From NCBI GenBank assembly GCA_019114135.1, contig DXGC01000007.1, forward strand, positions 1 to 61,688: a stretch of DNA of 61,688 nucleotides, read 5' to 3'. Positions within the stretch are counted from its first letter, which is position 1. Each line of letters begins with the position of its first letter. This document shows positions 34,096 to 42,120 of this stretch, piece by piece. The notes beneath the pieces are model-generated. The model did not search any database. It was not told the origin of the DNA and saw nothing but the letters and a program-made list of their open reading frames with translations. The position numbers and the translations under genes were made by a program. The DNA comes from Candidatus Corynebacterium avicola (GTDB lineage: Bacteria > Actinomycetota > Actinomycetes > Mycobacteriales > Mycobacteriaceae).

Positions 34096-35358
34096 ATGAC
34101 GTTCAAGAAACTCGCCGGAAGTCTGCTGTTCCGGATCATCGTGGCGATCATCCTCGGCATCGCCTGCAGCTTCTTCTTCCCGGAGGGGCTCGCCCGCGTC
34201 TTCGTGACCTTCAACGGGCTGTTCAGCAACTTCCTCGACCTGTTCATCCCGGTGCTGATCTTCGCACTGATCACCCCGGCGATCGCGGGTATCGGACGCA
34301 GCGCCGGACGCTGGCTCGGCATCACCGCCGGCATCGCCTACGCCTCCACCATCATCTCAGGTCTGGTGGCATTCGGCGTCGCCACCCTGACCTACGGGTG
34401 GCTGCTGGGCAACGACAACTACGACACCCTGGTCGACATCGACGAGGGTGCACTGTCACCCTTCTTCGAGATCGAGATGCCCGCCCCCTTCGAGGTCATG
34501 ACCGCGCTGATCCTGGCGTTCTGTATCGGCCTGGCGATGACCGCGGTGAAGTCCGACCTGCTCTACACCGCCTCCCGCGAGTTGGAGGGCATCGTGATGA
34601 AGGTCGTCAAAACCTTCGTCATCCCGCTGCTGCCGATTTTCGTCTTCGGCGTCTTCCTGTCGATGGGCATGAACGGTCACCTCACCGACGTGCTCTCCGC
34701 ATTCTTCAAGGTGCTGCTGCTGGCCACCGTGATGACCATCCTCTTCGTCATCGTGCAGTACCTCGTCGCCGGGGCCGTCACCGGACGTAACCCCTTCAAG
34801 GCCCTGTGGACCATGCTGCCCGCCTACGCCACCGCGCTGGGCACCTCGTCCTCCGCCGCGACCATCCCAGTGACCTTGGAGTCCGCCAAGAAGAACGGTG
34901 TGCCGGACAACGTCGCCGGGTTCACCGTCCCGCTGTGCGCCACGATCCACCTCGCCGGCTCGATGATGAAGATCGCACTGTTCGCCCTTGCCGTGATCCA
35001 CATCTTCGACCTGGACATCGGCACCGCGCAGTTCATCGGCTTCCTGTTCCTCTTGGGCATCATGATGGTCGCCGCCCCGGGCGTGCCCGGTGGCGCTATC
35101 ATGGCCGCCGTCGGTGTGCTCGGCGACCAGCTCGGCTTCACCGAAGACCACATCGCGATCATGATCGCCGCGTACATCGCCATCGACTCCTTCGGCACCG
35201 CCGCGAACGTCACCGGTGACGGCGCGATCGCGATGATCGTCGCGAAGATCTCCGGCGGGAAGCTCGGTGACCGTGAGTCGGAGAACTCCGCGGTCGACTC
35301 CCACGAGGCCGAGTCCGGTGCCCGCGTCGCCAAGGACATCACCGAGGGCCGCAACTGA
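34096..35358 (+). CDS. Cation:dicarboxylate symporter (SDF/DAACS family), DctA-like
   Basis: A 420-residue inner-membrane transporter for C4-dicarboxylates or acidic amino acids driven by Na+ or H+. The re-entrant loop serine motif is GTSSSAATIPVTLE, followed by VPLCATIHLAGSM and PGVPGGAI, and NVTGDG near the end, all diagnostic. Eight membrane segments plus two hairpins are expected. The last 35 residues are charged and cytosolic. Dicarboxylate is the likelier substrate because the family member in C. glutamicum (DctA) is similar in length and loop. Confidence 0.88.
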   Translation: MTFKKLAGSLLFRIIVAIILGIACSFFFPEGLARVFVTFNGLFSNFLDLFIPVLIFALITPAIAGIGRSAGRWLGITAGIAYASTIISGLVAFGVATLTYGWLLGNDNYDTLVDIDEGALSPFFEIEMPAPFEVMTALILAFCIGLAMTAVKSDLLYTASRELEGIVMKVVKTFVIPLLPIFVFGVFLSMGMNGHLTDVLSAFFKVLLLATVMTILFVIVQYLVAGAVTGRNPFKALWTMLPAYATALGTSSSAATIPVTLESAKKNGVPDNVAGFTVPLCATIHLAGSMMKIALFALAVIHIFDLDIGTAQFIGFLFLLGIMMVAAPGVPGGAIMAAVGVLGDQLGFTEDHIAIMIAAYIAIDSFGTAANVTGDGAIAMIVAKISGGKLGDRESENSAVDSHEAESGARVAKDITEGRN

Positions 35359-35506
35359 CGGACCAGGTTCCCGGCGGGTGGCGGAGCCACTGGGAAGGGA
35401 TCCGTTACGTTCTGGCCGGTCCACTGCCGGTGGCCGGGCTGATCCGTAACGGTTAGCTCCCCGGTGGAGGGCGAGGGGCAGGACGCCGTCCTGACCGTCC
35501 CGCAGA

Positions 35507-35557
35507 AAAGCTCTGGCCCCGTCCACGATTCACGATCGTGGACGGGTCCAGAGCTTT
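35507..35557. terminator. Bidirectional terminator between the symporter gene and lepB
   Basis: Long, nearly perfect stem from AAAGCTCTGG to CCAGAGCTTT enclosing CGTCCACGAT/ATCGTGGACG. It has T- and A-flanks on both strands and separates convergent genes. Confidence 0.9.
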
Positions 35558-35577
35558 GTTGCTGATGCCCGGGGCGG

Positions 35578-36381
35578 CTACTCCACGCCGCCGATGCGGC
35601 TCAGCGGCCAGACCTTGAACTGCACCTTGCCGACCACGTTGTCCAGCGGGATCGTGCCGTCCTGCTCGTCACCGGCGAGATGGTAGTAGCGGGAGTCCTT
35701 CGAGTTGGTGCGGTTGTCGCCCATCAGCCACAGGGAGTCCTCCGGCACCTCGACCGGCCCGAAGTACTCGCCCTGGCATTCGTCCGAGCCGGTCCGCGGA
35801 TCGACGGCGTAGGACATCGGGTCCATGGTGAAGGAGTCGTCGACCTTCTCACCGTCGACCATGATGCCGGGGTCACCCTCCTGGCACTGCACCGTCTGAC
35901 CGCCGGTGGCGATCACACGCTTGACCAGTGTGAACTCATCGGGCGCGAGGATGCCGATCTTCTCCAGGCCGTTCTGCAGCGCGGCCACCACCGGCTGGTC
36001 GGAGCGGGTGGAGGTGTAGTCCTCGTTCCACGCGTCGGTGCCGGTGAAGACGACCACGTCGCCCTGCTCCGGCTCGCCGAAGCGGTAGGAGACCTTGTCG
36101 ACGAAGATGCGGTCGTCGGTGCAGTCGTCGCAACCGATCAACGTGGGTTCCATCGACTCCGAGGGGATCTGGTAGAGCCGTCCGATGAAGGTGTTGAACA
36201 GGCCGAGGAGCAGGATCGCCACGACGAAGGTGAGGACGTACTCCGCCCACACCGGCATCTTCTTCTTTTTCGCAACGCCACCTGCACCGGCGGCACCGCC
36301 GGCACCGGGTTCACCGGCGTTGGACGACACCGGACCGTGAGGGTCCGAGGGATCTGGTTGCACTGCTCTGCTGTCACTCAC
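35578..36381 (-). CDS. lepB: Signal peptidase I
   Basis: A 267-residue membrane protease that cleaves signal peptides of exported proteins. After a 40-residue Gly/Ala/Pro-rich cytosolic leader and KKKK there is one membrane anchor (AEYVLTFVVAILLLGLF). The catalytic Ser is in IPSESMEPTL (about residue 76), the Lys in LVKRVIATGGQTV (about 152), and the box E motif is GDNRTNSKDSR. GTG 36381 is preferred over ATG 36450 because a TAGGCT box lies 7 bases before it. Confidence 0.93.
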   Translation of the reverse strand: MSDSRAVQPDPSDPHGPVSSNAGEPGAGGAAGAGGVAKKKKMPVWAEYVLTFVVAILLLGLFNTFIGRLYQIPSESMEPTLIGCDDCTDDRIFVDKVSYRFGEPEQGDVVVFTGTDAWNEDYTSTRSDQPVVAALQNGLEKIGILAPDEFTLVKRVIATGGQTVQCQEGDPGIMVDGEKVDDSFTMDPMSYAVDPRTGSDECQGEYFGPVEVPEDSLWLMGDNRTNSKDSRYYHLAGDEQDGTIPLDNVVGKVQFKVWPLSRIGGVE

Positions 36382-36741
36382 CCTTGAGAGCCTATCCCCT
36401 AGGCCCCCTCCGACGCCCACTAACGCGCATGAGTTTCGTCTCGATCGCATTCCCCGTGTATCGAGAACATATCGACAATCTCATACGCTGCCGCAACCTC
36501 GTTCTTGGTTGGGTTGGTGCCCGTCACGGACTCCGGTAGTTCGCGACGGTTCATTGACACACCTACCCGAAAGTGAGGACCACACCGCCCATGCACCCAA
36601 ATGAGACAGCACGGTCAGCACGGTCAGCACCTCCAGAGGACACAGGATGCACGGAGGACACGGAGACCGCCTCCGTCACTCCGGAGGAAGCCGCGGAACG
36701 GTTGGTCGCCCGACCGGGCGACACCGCCTCGCCTGACGGCG
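36382..36741. other. 360-bp region between lepB and the ABC ATPase gene
   Basis: It holds the lepB promoter and a candidate 53-codon plus-strand ORF (36591-36752). A 9-bp tandem CAGCACGGT repeat begins at 36607. Nothing else was recognised. Confidence 0.5.
36389..36394 (-). promoter_or_regulatory. -10 box of lepB
   Basis: TAGGCT on the minus strand, 7 bases before GTG 36381. Confidence 0.5.
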
Positions 36742-36752
36742 CTAACCGCTGA
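36591..36752 (+). CDS. Possible 53-residue small protein
   Basis: ATG-TGA frame coding MHPNETARS... ending PDGANR, rich in Glu, Thr and Ala. AGTGAGGA precedes the start by about 10 bases and TTGACAC stands upstream as a possible -35. It overlaps the 3' end of the convergent ABC gene by 11 bp. No homology is known; it may be chance. Confidence 0.25.
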   Translation: MHPNETARSARSAPPEDTGCTEDTETASVTPEEAAERLVARPGDTASPDGANR

Positions 36753-37542
36753 CCGCGAACCAGCGTCCGGCGAGCCGGTTCAGCGTCACCTCGATGTCGT
36801 AGAGCTCGCTGAGGTTCGCAGAATTCATGGTCTCCGCCACCGGTCCGGCGGCGAGCACCGTGCCGTCCTTCACCATGAGCACGTCGGTGGTGGAGGCGGC
36901 GACCTCCTCGACGTGGTGGGTGATCAGCACCGTGGTCAGCTGGGGCAGCTGGGCCCGCATCTCGTCGATGACACGCAGCAGTGTCTCGCGGCCGGGCAGG
37001 TCCAGACCCGTGGACGGCTCGTCGAGCAGCAGCATGTCCGGGTCGGTCACCAGTGCCCGGGCGATCAGGGTGCGGGCCTTCTCGCCCTGGCTCATCTGAC
37101 TCCACTGTCGGTCGGTGCGTCCTGACATCCCCACCAGGGCGATGACCTCGTCGGCGCGCTGCCGGTGCGCGTCCGTGTAGTCGAAGCGCCGGAGGTAGCC
37201 GTTGGACGCCGAGACCCCCGACAGCACCGCTTCGGTACAGCTGATGTCGTCGAGGCGCTGCTTCGGGTCGACGTATCCGATGCGCTTCTGCAACTCGCGG
37301 GTGTCGGTGCGTCCCAAAGTCTCGCCGAGGATCTCCACGGTGCCGTCGGTCGGGTACAGCCGTGCGCCGGCGAGCTTGAGGATCGTCGACTTGCCCGCAC
37401 CATTGGGCCCGAGCACCGCCCAGTGACTCCCGGTGGACACGGCGAGGGAGACGTCGTGGATGAGGTGCTTGTCGCCGCGGCGGACCGTGGCGTCGGTGAC
37501 GGCCAGTGCGTGATCGGGAGCGACAGTCGCGGCGGTACTCAT
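36742..37542 (-). CDS. ABC transporter ATP-binding protein without adjacent permease
   Basis: A 266-residue ATPase. Walker A GPNGAGKST (about residue 45), Q-loop in VDPKQRL, a divergent signature MSQGEKARTLIARAL (LSGGQ replaced by MSQGE), Walker B MLLLDEPSTGLD, and switch His in ITHHVEE. The arrangement is like YlmA/ModF-type single ATPases. ATG 37542 has TAGCCT 8 bases upstream; the open frame further upstream is not coding. With no permease nearby its partner or substrate is unknown. Confidence 0.88.
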   Translation of the reverse strand: MSTAATVAPDHALAVTDATVRRGDKHLIHDVSLAVSTGSHWAVLGPNGAGKSTILKLAGARLYPTDGTVEILGETLGRTDTRELQKRIGYVDPKQRLDDISCTEAVLSGVSASNGYLRRFDYTDAHRQRADEVIALVGMSGRTDRQWSQMSQGEKARTLIARALVTDPDMLLLDEPSTGLDLPGRETLLRVIDEMRAQLPQLTTVLITHHVEEVAASTTDVLMVKDGTVLAAGPVAETMNSANLSELYDIEVTLNRLAGRWFAVSG

Positions 37543-37550
37543 GTTCCAGC

Positions 37551-37556
37551 AGGCTA
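37551..37556 (-). promoter_or_regulatory. -10 box of the ABC ATPase gene
   Basis: TAGCCT on the minus strand, 8 bases before ATG 37542. Confidence 0.45.
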
Positions 37557-37867
37557 CTCCGCAGGTCGTCGGCCGATCGCCCCGGGTGCCCGGAACCACA
37601 GCGTCGGCCGCGGGGAACCTCGCCGGCCGGGACCGGACGGTGGACTGACAACCGTGAACACCCTGGCTTACCCCCTCCCCGGGGTAGCCCGTACCCAGGG
37701 GTGGCGGCGGTGTGCGGGGTGCGGTAGATTTTTGCCCGGCACCCGGTCGTTTTCCCACAGAAAGCGGGCCCGGACGCCCTACTTCGGCCCCGCCACCCCT
37801 GGGGCCCAGCGCTTCCCCGCCGACAGTGAAAAGCTGTCGTCGTGCGGGTCCTGCGAAGCGCCCCTGC

Positions 37868-37903
37868 CGAGCCCCGGTCCTCCTGCGTGAAGGCCGGGGC
37901 TCG
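37868..37903. other. Strong hairpin in the alkB upstream gap
   Basis: Ten-bp perfect stem CGAGCCCCGG/CCGGGGCTCG around a 16-nt loop, no U-run. It could be part of an untranslated leader or small RNA. Confidence 0.35.
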
Positions 37904-38213
37904 ACGCGTACGTGGGTGCGTGCACCCCCTCCTTCCAGATACCCCCGCCGGCACAGAATCAGGCCGGAACCGGACGGGACCGGGCAGGAACGCTTCCCGA
38001 AACATGTACCGGGCACTCCATTTCTCGCCCCTGATTCCCACATCGCCCCCACCATCCACCCCCGTTTAAGGGGTCTGGTAGAGAGACGCCCCATCTCTCT
38101 GACATCGGACATCAGTGCTGGTCATTGCAATCTGGAACAGTTCTTCCAGTGTTTTCTCCAAACCATTGTCGTGCCCAAATACGTATTGTATCGTCAACTA
38201 CACCTCAGAAAAT

Positions 38214-38231
38214 GTGTGTTGCAGAACACAC
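38214..38231. promoter_or_regulatory. Candidate operator upstream of alkB
   Basis: GTGTGTT-GCAG-AACACAC palindrome, 33 bases before the alkB ATG and just downstream of an AT-rich TATTGTAT zone. Position fits a repressor site; the regulator is not in the window. Confidence 0.5.
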
Positions 38232-38264
38232 TTACCGCCAGCCCAACGGAGGTTGACAAGCGTC

Positions 38265-39521
38265 ATGACGACGACAGAACGAAAGCCGACCGGCGCCGAC
38301 GACGGCGCGATCGAAGAGCACTTCACTGCCGAAGAACAGCAGTGGGTCGACAAGAAGAAGTACGCCTGGATCCTCTCCATGGTCCCCGCAGCGATCCCGC
38401 TGATCATCTGGGGTGTCGTCGAGTGGATGAAGGCCATGAACGCGCCCGAGTTCTTCGCGCACGCGTCCTGGTTCCTCGGCCCCGTGGCCGTGTTCATCCT
38501 CATCCCCATCGGTGACTTCGTCCTGGGCCGTGACGGCGAGAACGCCCCCGAGGAGTTCGTCCCGTGGCTGGAGGAGACCAAGTACTACCGCATCGTCTCC
38601 TACCTCTACTTCCCCATCATGCTGGCCAGCCTGGTCATGTGCTGCTGGCAGTGGACCTACGGCGGACTCGAGTGGTACGACAAGATCGGCCTGGCCTGGT
38701 CCATGGGCATGACCTCCGGTATCGGCATCGTCGCCGCCCACGAGCTCGGCCACAAGAAGGACGGTTTCGAGCGCTGGCTCTCCAAGATCGTCCTGGCGGT
38801 CCCCGCCTACGGTCACTTCTACGTCGAGCACAACAAGGGCCACCACGTGAAGGTCGCCACCCCGGAGGACCCGGTGAGCTCCCGTATGGGCGAGAACGCC
38901 TACTCCTACCTGCTGCGCTCCATCCCGAAGCAGATCCCGCGTGCCTGGAACATCGAGAAGAAGCGCCTGGAGCGCGGCGGCAAGAGCCAGTTCAACCTGG
39001 ACAACGACGTCTTCAACGCCTGGCTCATCACCGTCGGCCTGTGGGGCGTCCTGCTGGTCATCTTCGGCATCAACATCCTGCCCTACCTGCTGATCCAGGC
39101 CGTCATCGGCATCGCCCTGCTGGAGTTCGTCAACTACCTGGAGCACTACGGCCTGCTGCGCCAGAAGCTCGAGGACGGTCGCTACGAGCGCTGCTCCCCC
39201 GAGCACTCCTGGAACTCCGACAACCTCACCACCAACATCTTCCTGTACCAGCTGCAGCGTCACTCCGACCACCACGCGAACCCGACGCGCCGCTACCAGT
39301 CGCTGCGCTCGGACGTCTTCGCCCCGGAGCTGCCCGCCGGCTACGCCACCATGATCGCCGCCGCAGCCGTTCCCCCGGTGTGGTTCTGGGTCATGGACAA
39401 GAAGCTGATGCAGTACTACAACTACGACCTCGACCGGGCGAACCTGCACCCCTCCAAGGCCGCCAAGCTGCGCGCCAAGTGGAGTGCCAAGGCCCCCGCC
39501 TCGAACACCGCAGGAGCTTAA
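38265..39521 (+). CDS. alkB: Alkane 1-monooxygenase
   Basis: A 418-residue integral membrane di-iron hydroxylase that converts n-alkanes to 1-alkanols using O2 and electrons from rubredoxin. The histidine boxes are HELGHKK (about residue 160), EHNKGHHVKV (about 188) and LQRHSDHHANP (about 330), plus NYLEHYGLLR, all diagnostic of AlkB. Six membrane helices are expected. ATG 38265 has GGAGG 12 bases upstream. It leads a tight operon with a small membrane protein, two rubredoxins and a reductase. Confidence 0.97.
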   Translation: MTTTERKPTGADDGAIEEHFTAEEQQWVDKKKYAWILSMVPAAIPLIIWGVVEWMKAMNAPEFFAHASWFLGPVAVFILIPIGDFVLGRDGENAPEEFVPWLEETKYYRIVSYLYFPIMLASLVMCCWQWTYGGLEWYDKIGLAWSMGMTSGIGIVAAHELGHKKDGFERWLSKIVLAVPAYGHFYVEHNKGHHVKVATPEDPVSSRMGENAYSYLLRSIPKQIPRAWNIEKKRLERGGKSQFNLDNDVFNAWLITVGLWGVLLVIFGINILPYLLIQAVIGIALLEFVNYLEHYGLLRQKLEDGRYERCSPEHSWNSDNLTTNIFLYQLQRHSDHHANPTRRYQSLRSDVFAPELPAGYATMIAAAAVPPVWFWVMDKKLMQYYNYDLDRANLHPSKAAKLRAKWSAKAPASNTAGA

Positions 39522-39526
39522 CCGCC

Positions 39527-39919
39527 ATGTCCACGACTGCACCCAAGACCTCCGGCTCCGGCCAGGTCGACCTCGACGCCCTGCGTGCCGCCGGCGGCGG
39601 CAACATCCCCGAGAACCAGGCCCCGCCGCAGAAGATGACCAACCCGAAGATCCACTACACCCTGTGCATCGGCCTGACGGCCATCGGCATCGGCGTGCTG
39701 ATCCTCGGCATCTTCGGCTGGACCGGAACCCCCTTCCTCAAGGAGATCTACCCCTGGCTGGTCCTGATCTCGCTGTTCTTCTGGCCGCCCGGAGTGATCG
39801 GCATCTACCGCGGACCGGGCGTCCCGTCCACCCACGTCATTCCCCGGCCGAAGAACCGCAAGCCGATCGACTACGCCGCCGGTGCCGGCGGCGCGGCGGG
39901 CCCCGCCCCCAGTGCCTGA
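39527..39919 (+). CDS. Small two-helix membrane protein in the alk operon
   Basis: A 130-residue protein beginning 5 bp after the alkB stop, with GGAG of the alkB end serving as its ribosome site. The polar N terminus (about 45 residues) is followed by two hydrophobic helices (YTLCIGLTAIGIGVLILGIF and YPWLVLISLFFWPPGVIGIY) and a basic, Pro/Gly/Ala tail. No cysteine-rich or redox motif was seen. Known rhodococcal alk operons go directly from alkB to rubredoxin, so this may be an AlkB partner subunit or assembly factor; that role is inferred from position. Confidence 0.75.
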   Translation: MSTTAPKTSGSGQVDLDALRAAGGGNIPENQAPPQKMTNPKIHYTLCIGLTAIGIGVLILGIFGWTGTPFLKEIYPWLVLISLFFWPPGVIGIYRGPGVPSTHVIPRPKNRKPIDYAAGAGGAAGPAPSA

Positions 39920-40004
39920 CAGGTCCTGAAAAGACCTGACACACCACCCACCACACCTGAATTTCAACCAGACCAAGAAGACCAGAGAAGAGAGGACATC
40001 CACC

Positions 40005-40172
40005 GTGGCTGTCTACCAGTGCCCCCTGTGTGACTACCGAGTCGACACCGTTGCAGGCGACGACGCAGAGGGCTTCGCCCCCGGATTCGACTGGGAGGCT
40101 GAAGTCCCCGAAGACTGGTTCTGCCCCGACTGCGGAGTCCGCGACAAGGTGGACTTCGAGAAGGTCGGCTAG
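40005..40172 (+). CDS. rubA1: Rubredoxin (AlkG1-type)
   Basis: A 55-residue GTG-started iron-sulfur carrier. The iron ligands are CPLC and CPDCG. Arg follows the second motif in CPDCGVRDK, the feature reported for AlkG1-type rubredoxins, which do not replace AlkG in electron transfer to AlkB. AGAGG lies 9 bases before the start. It sits between the membrane protein and the second rubredoxin. Confidence 0.93.
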   Translation: MAVYQCPLCDYRVDTVAGDDAEGFAPGFDWEAEVPEDWFCPDCGVRDKVDFEKVG

Positions 40173-40237
40173 AAAGCGGCGGTCCCACCAGGACACAGCC
40201 CAGCTCTGGCCATGCGATAGAAGAAAGGACGACTCCC

Positions 40238-40420
40238 ATGGACGACTACAAGGTCTACGAGTGCCTGCAGTGCGGGTACATCTACGACGAGGCCGAAGGA
40301 GACCCGGACGAGGGCTTCGAGCCCGGCACCCGCTGGGAGGACATCCCCGATGACTGGGAGTGCCCGGACTGCGGCGCGGCGAAGGCCGACTTCGAGATGG
40401 TCCAGATCAGCCGCAAGTAG
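40238..40420 (+). CDS. rubA2: Rubredoxin (AlkG2-type)
   Basis: A 60-residue rubredoxin with [18 protein letters not shown] and [11 protein letters not shown]; it lacks the extra Arg after the second Cys motif and matches the AlkG2 type that passes electrons to AlkB. It is likely the direct donor for the hydroxylase. AAAGGA precedes ATG 40238. Confidence 0.95.
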   Translation: MDDYKVYECLQCGYIYDEAEGDPDEGFEPGTRWEDIPDDWECPDCGAAKADFEMVQISRK

Positions 40421-40571
40421 TCTCCGACACCCCCTCCCCGGGCCGACGGGACGCACCACCACCTCACCGGTGGTGGCGCCCTCACGGCCTGGGGTTTTCA
40501 TGTCCCCGGCTGCACCACGCACCATCACTACAAGCTCCCACTCCACCACCCGTCTGCTCCAGGAAGGCCCC

Positions 40572-41813
40572 ATGACCACCAGCCCCCACCGCATCGCCGT
40601 CATCGGCGGCGGCGTCGCCGCACACACCCTCGTCAAGGCCTACGGCACCGTGTCCGCAGCGGCCGATGCGTCCGACGAAGCGTCCGAGACCATGATCGAC
40701 ATCTTCACCGCCGAACCCCACGCCCCTTACCGGCGTCCGGAGGTCAACAAGGGGATCCTGCTCAAGGGCAAGACCCCCGCCGACATTGCGCTGCCCGGCG
40801 CACCGCTGGAGGCTCCCGGGGTCACCCTGCACCTGTCCACCCCGGTCACCCACGTCGACGCGGACGCCCACACGCTCACCGCCGGCGGGACCACCTACCA
40901 GTGGGACCAGCTGGTCATCGCCACCGGCGCCGGCCCGCGCCTGCTGGACCCGACGCAGAACACCTGGCTGAACGGCCGCGACGTCCACTACATCCGCACC
41001 CCGGAGCACTCCACCGCGCTGCGTGCCCGGCTGGAAGAGCTGGGGGCGGACGACACCGTCGTCGTGGTCGGTGGCGGTGTGCTGGGCCTGGAGGCCGCCT
41101 CCGCCGCCGCGACGATCGGCGCCGCACCGGTGCACGTCCTGGAGATGGCCGACGAGGTCTGCTCCCGCATGCTGCCGCCGGCCGCTTCCCAGTGGCTGCG
41201 TGAGCGCCACGGCGAGAACAAGGTCTCGGTCACCTGCGGGTTGGACGCCGACGCCCTCGCCGCCGAGATCGACCGGCTGGACCCGGCGGTCATCGTCGTC
41301 TCCGTCGGCGCGGTGCGCGACACGATGCTGGCCGAGGACGCCGGTATCGCCGTCGGTGCCGGCCCCGGTGGCGGCGTCATCGTCGACCCGGCCGGCCGGA
41401 CGTCCGCCCCGGACGTGTGGGCCGCCGGCGACTGCGTGGAGGTCCACGGGGAGCTCGACGGTGTGGAGGTCACGGTGCGTCCCGAGGACGAGGGCTCGGC
41501 CCGCGCGCTGGGCACCATCGTCGGACGCCAGCTCGGTGCGGGGAACACCGCCGAGGCGGGCTCCTACCTGGAGGAGCAGCGTCGCGGTTGGACGAACCAG
41601 TACGGCCTGATGCTTAACACCGTCGGTGAGGCAGGGCTGGTCGAGGGACGGCGCGAGCAGGTCGAGCTGTCCTCCCCCGAGGAGCTCGTGGTCTACTCGG
41701 TGGCCCCGGCCGCCGACGGCTCCGGCGACGTGGTCGTCGGCGTGACCACGGTGGGACGCAGCCCCGAGGTCCGCGCCGCCAAGGGCGCGCTGGGCACCGT
41801 GCTGGCTGCCTGA
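40572..41813 (+). CDS. rubB: Rubredoxin reductase (NAD(P)H-dependent flavoprotein)
   Basis: A 413-residue FAD enzyme that reduces rubredoxin. FAD loop AVIGGGVAAHTLV at residue 8, EPHAPYRRPEVNKGILL, a second dinucleotide loop VVVGGGVLGLEAASAAATIG for NAD(P)H, and the FAD-binding DVWAAGDCVEV. ATG 40572 has AGGAAGG upstream; the frame extending further 5' is not coding. It completes the electron chain of the operon and is followed by a terminator. Confidence 0.93.
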   Translation: MTTSPHRIAVIGGGVAAHTLVKAYGTVSAAADASDEASETMIDIFTAEPHAPYRRPEVNKGILLKGKTPADIALPGAPLEAPGVTLHLSTPVTHVDADAHTLTAGGTTYQWDQLVIATGAGPRLLDPTQNTWLNGRDVHYIRTPEHSTALRARLEELGADDTVVVVGGGVLGLEAASAAATIGAAPVHVLEMADEVCSRMLPPAASQWLRERHGENKVSVTCGLDADALAAEIDRLDPAVIVVSVGAVRDTMLAEDAGIAVGAGPGGGVIVDPAGRTSAPDVWAAGDCVEVHGELDGVEVTVRPEDEGSARALGTIVGRQLGAGNTAEAGSYLEEQRRGWTNQYGLMLNTVGEAGLVEGRREQVELSSPEELVVYSVAPAADGSGDVVVGVTTVGRSPEVRAAKGALGTVLAA

Positions 41814-41827
41814 CCGCGGAACCCCAA

Positions 41828-41858
41828 GAACCCCGGCACAATGCGTGCCGGGGGTTCC
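41828..41858 (+). terminator. Terminator after rubB
   Basis: GAACCCCGGCAC/GTGCCGGGGGTTC stem with AATGC loop, followed by CTTGC; ends the alk operon. Confidence 0.7.
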
Positions 41859-42017
41859 TTGCGTTGGCTACGGGACCTCCACGTCATCGCAGTGTGCACG
41901 GTGTCATTGAAGAATGTCGATCTGACTGGCCGAAGCGACATAGTCCGATGACGCTGTGCATTCTCCGATGACGCAGCATCACCGCGAGCCACGACAGCCA
42001 CGACGGGGAGCACTGGA

Positions 42018-42048
42018 GAACCCCCGACACGCAATGTGCCGGGGGTTC
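42018..42048. terminator. Second, near-identical terminator-like hairpin
   Basis: GAACCCCCGACAC/GTGCCGGGGGTTC around GCAAT; resembles the rubB terminator 190 bp earlier. Confidence 0.5.
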
Positions 42049-42120
42049 CTCGCATGGCTGCAGGTGCTGCAGGGGTGCGGCGTTCGCAGGGAGCGCCCCG
42101 CAACCGGTGGGTGCAGCGTC

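Larger units (their letters stand above)
37543..38264. other. 722-bp gap upstream of alkB
   Basis: Longest gene-free stretch in the window. It holds the divergent ABC promoter, a possible -10 TAGATT at 37725, a strong hairpin at 37868-37903 in GC-rich sequence, small inverted repeats AGAGAGA/TCTCTCT at about 38081 and CTGGAA/TTCCAG at about 38143, then an AT-richer promoter zone and a palindrome at 38214 next to alkB. No convincing ORF. Confidence 0.6.
41814..42120. other. 307-bp gap with duplicated terminator-like hairpins
   Basis: No gene. It contains two related hairpins at 41828 and 42018, and between them two direct copies of TCCGATGACGC (41944 and 41964) plus an inverted CGTCATCG (41882). 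Confidence 0.6.

Noticed and set aside
35395..35455. GATCCGTTACG / TGATCCGTAACGG inverted pair after the symporter gene
   Set aside because: Arms are short and far apart; the neighbouring strong terminator explains the region better.
37543..38112. Upstream extension of the ABC ATPase frame
   Set aside because: No family sequence; a -10 box and ATG at 37542 define the start, and the extension is Arg/Pro-rich noise.
37712..38515. 267-residue plus-strand frame upstream of and into alkB
   Set aside because: Wrong frame for AlkB, low-complexity composition and no ribosome site.
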